A stretch of 64,000 bases of DNA, from NCBI GenBank assembly GCA_030248225.1, contig JASANE010029484.1:1-64000 (forward strand), in the 5' to 3' direction. Each line of letters begins with the position of its first letter. The stretch's first letter is position 1. The DNA comes from Trileptium ribeirensis (taxonomy: Eukaryota; Nematoda; Enoplea; Enoplida; Thoracostomopsidae). Positions 58,317 through 64,000 of the stretch are shown here, in pieces. Below the pieces are notes generated by a model. That model was not told the origin of the DNA and ran no database searches. It saw only the letters and a list, made by a program, of their open reading frames with translations. The position numbers and the translations under genes are program-made.

Positions 58317-61300
58317 CTAGAATTTACGCATTCCTTATACAGAGGAACAACAACAACCATATAGACATATACCAGGCTTCTACGCACTATGAGCACAACA
58401 CCTAACCCCATCTCCGACCTTGGAGGAACAAGATGGTTTATCCTTCCAAGAAGCTAGCTGGAGGAAAACCGTGAATACCTTAGGCGAGCTGGTGGCATGA
58501 CCTATCGGAGCAGCCGAAACCATGGAAGCTCGAAAATCCTGCAGGTACCCTGTGTAGAGGTCAGTATAAATTTTACAGCCATTTAAAGTGCCTTTTGAGG
58601 AAAAAACTTTAAGAGCCCCGTACTAAGTCTGACCAGTCCCCCTATTGTCATCTGCTCCAGGTGCTTTATTACACGCGAGTGCACTAGCCACAGTTGTCGA
58701 AAGTCCGTCGGCTTAGGAGGGTGCAGATGGCAGCCGTGGGGGATGCAGAAAATTTTCTGAATCTTAGTATTTCTATATTTTCCATGTTTCCTAAGATTTT
58801 CCCCTATTTTGCAAAAACTTCCACCCTAGCTTGGCTAAATATTTTCTGCGCACTCTCGAGGGGCCTATGAGGATGTTTGGGTGGGAGCCTATGCGGTTAG
58901 ATTAGAGCCACAAATTTTCAAACCCAAAGATGCCAGTTGGCCCATACATATTCTAGACCTATATCCAGGTCCATACTCTAGACTGCGCTTCTACATTTTA
59001 TACCCGGACACATACCCAGAAAGATTCATTATATTTTCATAATCACCACAGAATAGTCAGAAAAGACTCCAAAGAGATATGGCACTAATGCTGAGAATAA
59101 CATATTATGAAAACAGAAATTACCAAAAAGTATTGCCACAGATCTATGCTGGATCGTTACGAGACAGATTAAGCCTTGCCACAGTCTAATGGCCAACATT
59201 TACGTATTTGACTACGTACATTCTCTCTCCAAAATCGAGTCCCACTAACAATGTCTGCAGGAATCCGAAATCGTCCGCTCGCCCTCGTATGTATGTATGT
59301 AAGCCCTCAATATATAAGTAATTGGAATAAATCACAAACCACTATCATATGTAACTATGCCCGAGTGTCTCGCTATGTAACTATGTGTATTTCCAGTATC
59401 TCGGTCTGCACCGCCGACGTTTCCATTATCAGAATGGGTATTTCAACTATTTCAGGAATGGATAATTATTGTATAATAATTATTGATATCTGTTGTATAA
59501 CATACTGTTCATATTGCCACAAAGGCGCTAATTGATATATTTGAGTTGAATACTATTGTTATTTCGTGTTGATCGTTTGGCCATAAAGCCACCTTTTGGT
59601 ATGATTATCCTATATCGTTGTAACAGGAATTTATTAATTGTGTATATACATATTTCAATTGTAACTTGAATGTATTGATCATGTATATCCGATTTGTCAC
59701 AATAACTGTATACCCGTTCACCATACCATATTTATGCTGATTTGTTTGTATTGTTCATGGCATAATAGCGTCAATCTGTATGTAATTCCGTTGTATTCTT
59801 ATGCCATTTATATGATGATTGCGATACTTTGTTGTACCTTTGGTAATTGTAATATGTGTCTGTAAGCAACTCGTGCTCGATTCAGCCAAAGTTTTAGGAG
59901 AAAGTCAGCAATTTTACGCATAGAAATTGATATTTTTATAGGTAGGAACGTTACAACGTTAGATTTCAACCGTAAATTTTCGTAGAAATCTAGAGCATCG
60001 TTCCGCCGAGATGAACGATGGCCGTTCGCTAACCACGATTTGGACCCAATATCGATAATTCAGCACTTTTCCCTGGATCGGGCTCGATCTAGCGTCTTCT
60101 TAAAATGTACAATTTCGGCCGTCAAATCGAAATATTATTATTCCTAGTGTTGATAAAGTATAATTAATGTACACAACATAGTATAAATTTTAGGTTAGGA
60201 AAGTTTGAAAAGCTAGAAAATGCGGCCCCAATCTATGCCTGCCGGGACCTCTAAGACGCTAAGAAAAGTTCTTACCCCGCCCCATTGCGAATCTATTCTG
60301 GCTCACGACCATTGACACGAGAAAGTCCCTTATTTGCAATTATTTAGGTTGCAAATGAGTATAGAGTTAAGCTCAAAATTCCACATATTTGTTCTCATAT
60401 TTGAAGAAGATACCCTATGAACCTGGACTCACGATTAGCCCGTTGTATCCCGTACTAAGAAATATTTGCTGTACCCGCAGTTACCGTTCAGGTACACGTA
60501 TGCGAGAGTAGGAAAGAAAAATACGATGTCGCAACGTTGTCGCACTTGAATTACCCATCATGTACTTAGTCACTTGTACCCATGATAATCGTTCAATAAT
60601 TGTAACCTTTGTTAATTTATTATAACTTGTCGTATTTTAATTCAATTACCGTTTTACCGTATTTTATCTATCGTGTACAATAACCGTTGATTAGGATGAG
60701 CAAAATCATGTTTCCCAAAATCCGTATTGTGCACCCTTTCACCCGCACGTTTGAATCTGCCCATTATATTTTTTGCCGCCTTTAGCTTTACCTGAACCTA
60801 TTGTCTAACCGGAGTACTCGAGTAGGTATAGCTGCTCAAATGGCGCCTGGATAACTCAGTGACTATTACGTTCCGCTTTACAGCTCTTTCCTTCCCGTTT
60901 TCAAGCAAGCTAAGCACAGCTGTCAGTGGAAAGGCATAGTAGTTCTCGTCGTAGTCTGAACCAGCTGTGAATGTCCCATGAAAAAGGCGATGACTCCGAC
61001 ACGCCCATTTATTGCTCCTCCAATTTTTCCCGAATAACGTACTATTTCGTTGACATTGTTTCTGTTGTATTTTTCCCGTACAATATGCTAATGTCCGTAT
61101 ATGATTTTGGCTTATCAAAAAATACTCAATCAATCCCAATCGCGTTCCTGTGTTTTACTGACCAATGGTAGCGATATGTGTACTAAAAGGGGCTTGAAAT
61201 CCATCACCCCTATCGACGACCCGCGTTCAGGTTTGACACACGCCTCGAAGAAGCAAACCTTAGCGTGACTCGCCGATTCCTATAGTTAATCGTATTATTG

Positions 61301-62757
61301 TGTGAGTACGACTCGTGCGACTTAAGAAAAAAATTTTCACAAAAAACAAAATGAAACTTTCACCGAACGACCAAACGCAATCCGACGTTAAACATCTAGG
61401 GATTTGTAGGACCCTAGCGGGGGCCACTGGCTAAATTAACCGTTCAGGAAAGTAGAAACCTTATTCCAAACACACTTCCAGGTGGAACGATGATAGGGAA
61501 TAGTGGTGTGGACTCTTTGGCCTGAGAGCAGGTGACGGAGCCAACCTCCCTAGGGACCTCAAGAGTAGTACAGCTTAGGCTACGTGCGCAACCCGTCCGG
61601 CAGGATCAGAACATACCCTGTGAAGCGCTCCTGCGGCTTGCTAAGCTCCGTAGTCTCCTGGCACTGACCCGAATTCGAAATTTGAAACCATTAGGTCCGC
61701 CCTCGAGGTTACGATAGCCGGGGTCGTATGGGCATTACGTTGTGGAAGTGCGTAGTGCAGCAGCGTCACGTCGATGTTACGTATTTCAAAAAGAAATAAT
61801 ACATAGTCCAAATAGCATTAATCGAAAATGTCACAATGTTTCAAGTTTCGTGATTGCAATAAGCCAAACGCACGCGCTTGCTAAATAGCATTAGCCATGT
61901 ATTCAAGCAGATTGCATTCGCAGAACCGCATCATTCTTGTATCACAGTGAATAAAATAGCACGTAAACTTGCATTTAATATTTTTTGCAAATTCCTTTCC
62001 TATCGCAAAATTTCGGGCTTCATTTTGATCCATAGATATTGTCGAAAATTCTAAATTCGACAAAGGTAAGACAATTCTACTGTGGAACGCATTTAAAAAT
62101 AATTTTTAGTTTAGTTAATTTAAAAACTGCCTAGTACACCAGTGAAAACAGCTGGGATTCAAATATTAAACACTGCGCAACCGACGTTGCATGTTTTTGT
62201 TTTTTAGCGTCAAAATTGTTTGTTATCATCAAATTTCCATTGACATCTCGGTATTTTTCGTTGTCGACCAAAAAATATCGTAGTGGCTAAAGGATCAATG
62301 AAAGGGCCGCAGGGAGAGGTTGCCGCATTTGGTCAAATTGGGGTCGATCCTCTTTCGCGCATTCCGGAAGCCCGGGTTTACTGGCTTTTCGCTTTCTAGG
62401 TAAAATCTATTTTTTGAAAGAGAATCATAAATTTAGATCGCAAAATCAACTAAAAAATTTTATTTTCAAGCTGTTATTGAAAAAGGCTGGGCCAAAAACA
62501 ATGTGTTACAAATTATTATCATCAAAAAGTATGTGGGATGTTCTAAACAATGCAACCATTTGGCCCTTATCCGTGCCCCTCTTTTAATGTGTAAGTAAAA
62601 TATTAAATCAATTTCTGATATTTCGGATTATTAAAAAGTTTACTATGAAGGCAGGTGTATTTCAGAATTTTTGCATTAAGTTGTAGTGAGCTTTAAACTA
62701 TCAGTAGACTTTAAACAAGTCGTTTCATCGGATCTAACGCAAATTTCTTGCAGGACA
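58317..62757. other. Upstream intron, no MORC2 exon found; GC-rich patches
   Basis: I searched the minus strand for the missing GHKL motifs (Asn-box, DxGxG, GNGLKSG) and found none. Patches at about 58380-58720, 60200-60320 and 61380-61740 are GC-richer and read like transposon remnants, but I cannot name a family. A 113-residue minus-strand ORF at 60798-61139 is unrecognised. Confidence 0.5.
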
Positions 62758-63068
62758 TTGTCCACTGTGGGAGTGTTTGAGGGACCCCCACGTTCGTTGG
62801 ATTTTAATCCATGTCCGTCCCCACCCCCGGCCGAAACCCCATGTTCAACTACATCCAAAAAATTTTATGTCTGAAAATTTATGGTTTTTGTTTGTAAACT
62901 GTTAAAATGTCGTTTTATAGCTTGAAAATACAGACACGGCAGTGAAACATGAAAATATCCAGTATTTTTAAGCAAAATTTATTCCTCCAAATTCCTGAAA
63001 TTTCCACGAGAATGAAAATGGGGCCCCCAGAAGTCCCTCCACTTTTCGGATGGCAGTGGACAGGCCAG
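62758..63068. mobile_element. MITE, family C, copy 3 (left end eroded)
   Basis: Shares TCCACTGTGGGAGTG, CACGTTCGTTGGATTTT, GGCCGAAACC and CAGTGGACAGGCCAG with the other copies. The left terminus has lost about six bases. Flanking ggaca occurs at 62753-62757 and 63069-63073. Confidence 0.82.
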
Positions 63069-63073
63069 GGACA

Positions 63074-64000
63074 CTAAGCCGTTACCTGTTTACTTAGTAT
63101 AGTTTAGGTTGGGGCTCACCTCATTTAATAAACTGTGTCTGAGCTATGAAATGTCTATAGGACCGATTAACTTACGACTTGAGACCGTTACCATACTGGC
63201 CAATCATTTCAGGTTTACATCGTTTAACGGAATGTCCAAACGTTATAACAGCAGCCGCTTCCGCTAGAAAGATTATAATAACACTATGACAACTAAGGCA
63301 ATTCTATTTTAACATAATTACGGTTTTCAAATTTAGCAGAGCAGCGGGCACGCCAGGTTCGAGAAATTTCCTGCTAATTTGTGGTCATTTCAAAACTTGG
63401 GTTCGTTAACAAAAAAGTTATCTATTAGCCACTGACACGATGTTCAAAATATTTTTCAACAGAAAACTTCTGGTACCCAAGCGCAGGCAAGCTGTAGTAC
63501 TCTAACAGTAATTATAATTCAAATCATAACTTTTAGTAGGTAATACGATGTACCTAAATCATCATTTTTGACCTTCTTTTAGAGTTATTAACCAACATTG
63601 AAGATAAAAATCAAGTGTTACGCTAGCTAATACACTAAAAGGAAGTAGTGAACACTCAATAGTTCAGCCAACTTGTTTAAAGCAGTGCCTATTTATTACT
63701 TGAACGTGAGGCCGTTGACCATGATGTTCGCAAAAAACGCTCGCATAAAACCTCGTTTTGTGGCACGACATTATCTAAACTCTATCAGTGGATGTTCGCA
63801 AAGGACCCTAGCATGAAATCTGGCTTTATGGCAGGAAATTATCTGCGCCTCATCGGCAGTGATGCAAATAAGTGAAGGCAGGTTCTCTCCAACACAACGG
63901 AAGAATCATTATCACAAACTGCTGTCATTGAAACAAAACGAGTGTAGAAACCAGAATTTCCCCAAGTATCATCAACTGAAAGGAAAATCATTTTTGTCTG
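63074..64000. other. Intron or upstream sequence, no gene recognised
   Basis: A doubled phrase (GATGTTCGCAAA..CGCATAAAACC and GATGTTCGCAAAGG..GCATGAAATC) lies near 63722-63830. No exon seen. Confidence 0.45.

Noticed and set aside
60400..60440. Minus-strand sequence reading GYNGL before a GTGAGT donor, as the missing GNGLKS exon
   Set aside because: The phase needed to join the 58316 exon puts TAA directly before the donor, and no GHKL motif lies upstream.
62676..62858. Minus-strand ORF containing GHGLKS, resembling the ATP-lid motif
   Set aside because: It lies in the family C MITE, whose other copies show the same bases as transposon sequence.

Overview
The window looks like animal nuclear DNA. 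It is AT-rich and intron-dominated, with GT-AG exons and many transposon relics. No bacterial-style ORF packing, tRNA, rRNA or CRISPR was seen. Protein divergence points to a non-vertebrate metazoan; I cannot name the species.

One gene organises the window. On the minus strand, 23 coding exons between 58316 and 1676 encode a MORC2-like protein (MORC family, GHKL ATPase with a CW zinc finger). All exon phases agree: 2440 coding bases give 812 residues, ending in a TAG stop at 1676-1678. The exon encoding the first ~105 residues (ATP-binding Asn and DxGxG motifs) is not in the window and should lie beyond base 64000 (5' on the minus strand). In order the exons encode the rest of the ATPase fold, the transducer-like domain with its inserted charged coiled coil CC1, the CW zinc finger, coiled coil CC2, a Ser/Arg-rich disordered linker, and the C-terminal module with coiled coil CC3. 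The chromo-like domain that human MORC2 has in the linker is not recognisable.

The introns hold the remaining sequence. From low to high coordinates: a 251-bp duplication in the 3' flank; a 142-bp tandem array (3.6-4.2 kb); short inverted-repeat (MITE-like) copies; a decayed Ty3/gypsy-type integrase (16.8-17.2 kb); a 1.8-kb long inverted repeat (22.7-24.5 kb); a 1369-bp TIR element with 27-bp perfect ends and subterminal G-rich repeats (27.1-28.5 kb); a hAT-like element (31.0-32.2 kb); three copies of a CTGGCCTGTCCACAG-ended MITE, one nested inside a foldback hairpin (40.5-41.1 kb); a 198-bp recent tandem duplication (43.05-43.45 kb); a broken non-LTR reverse transcriptase antisense to the gene (48.75-50.12 kb); paired 400-bp repeats (54.8-56.1 kb); and a MITE 14 bp from a 5' splice site (57.8-58.2 kb).

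No second cellular gene is supported. All exon calls rest on reading-frame continuity, splice signals and remembered similarity to vertebrate MORC2; no alignment was run.
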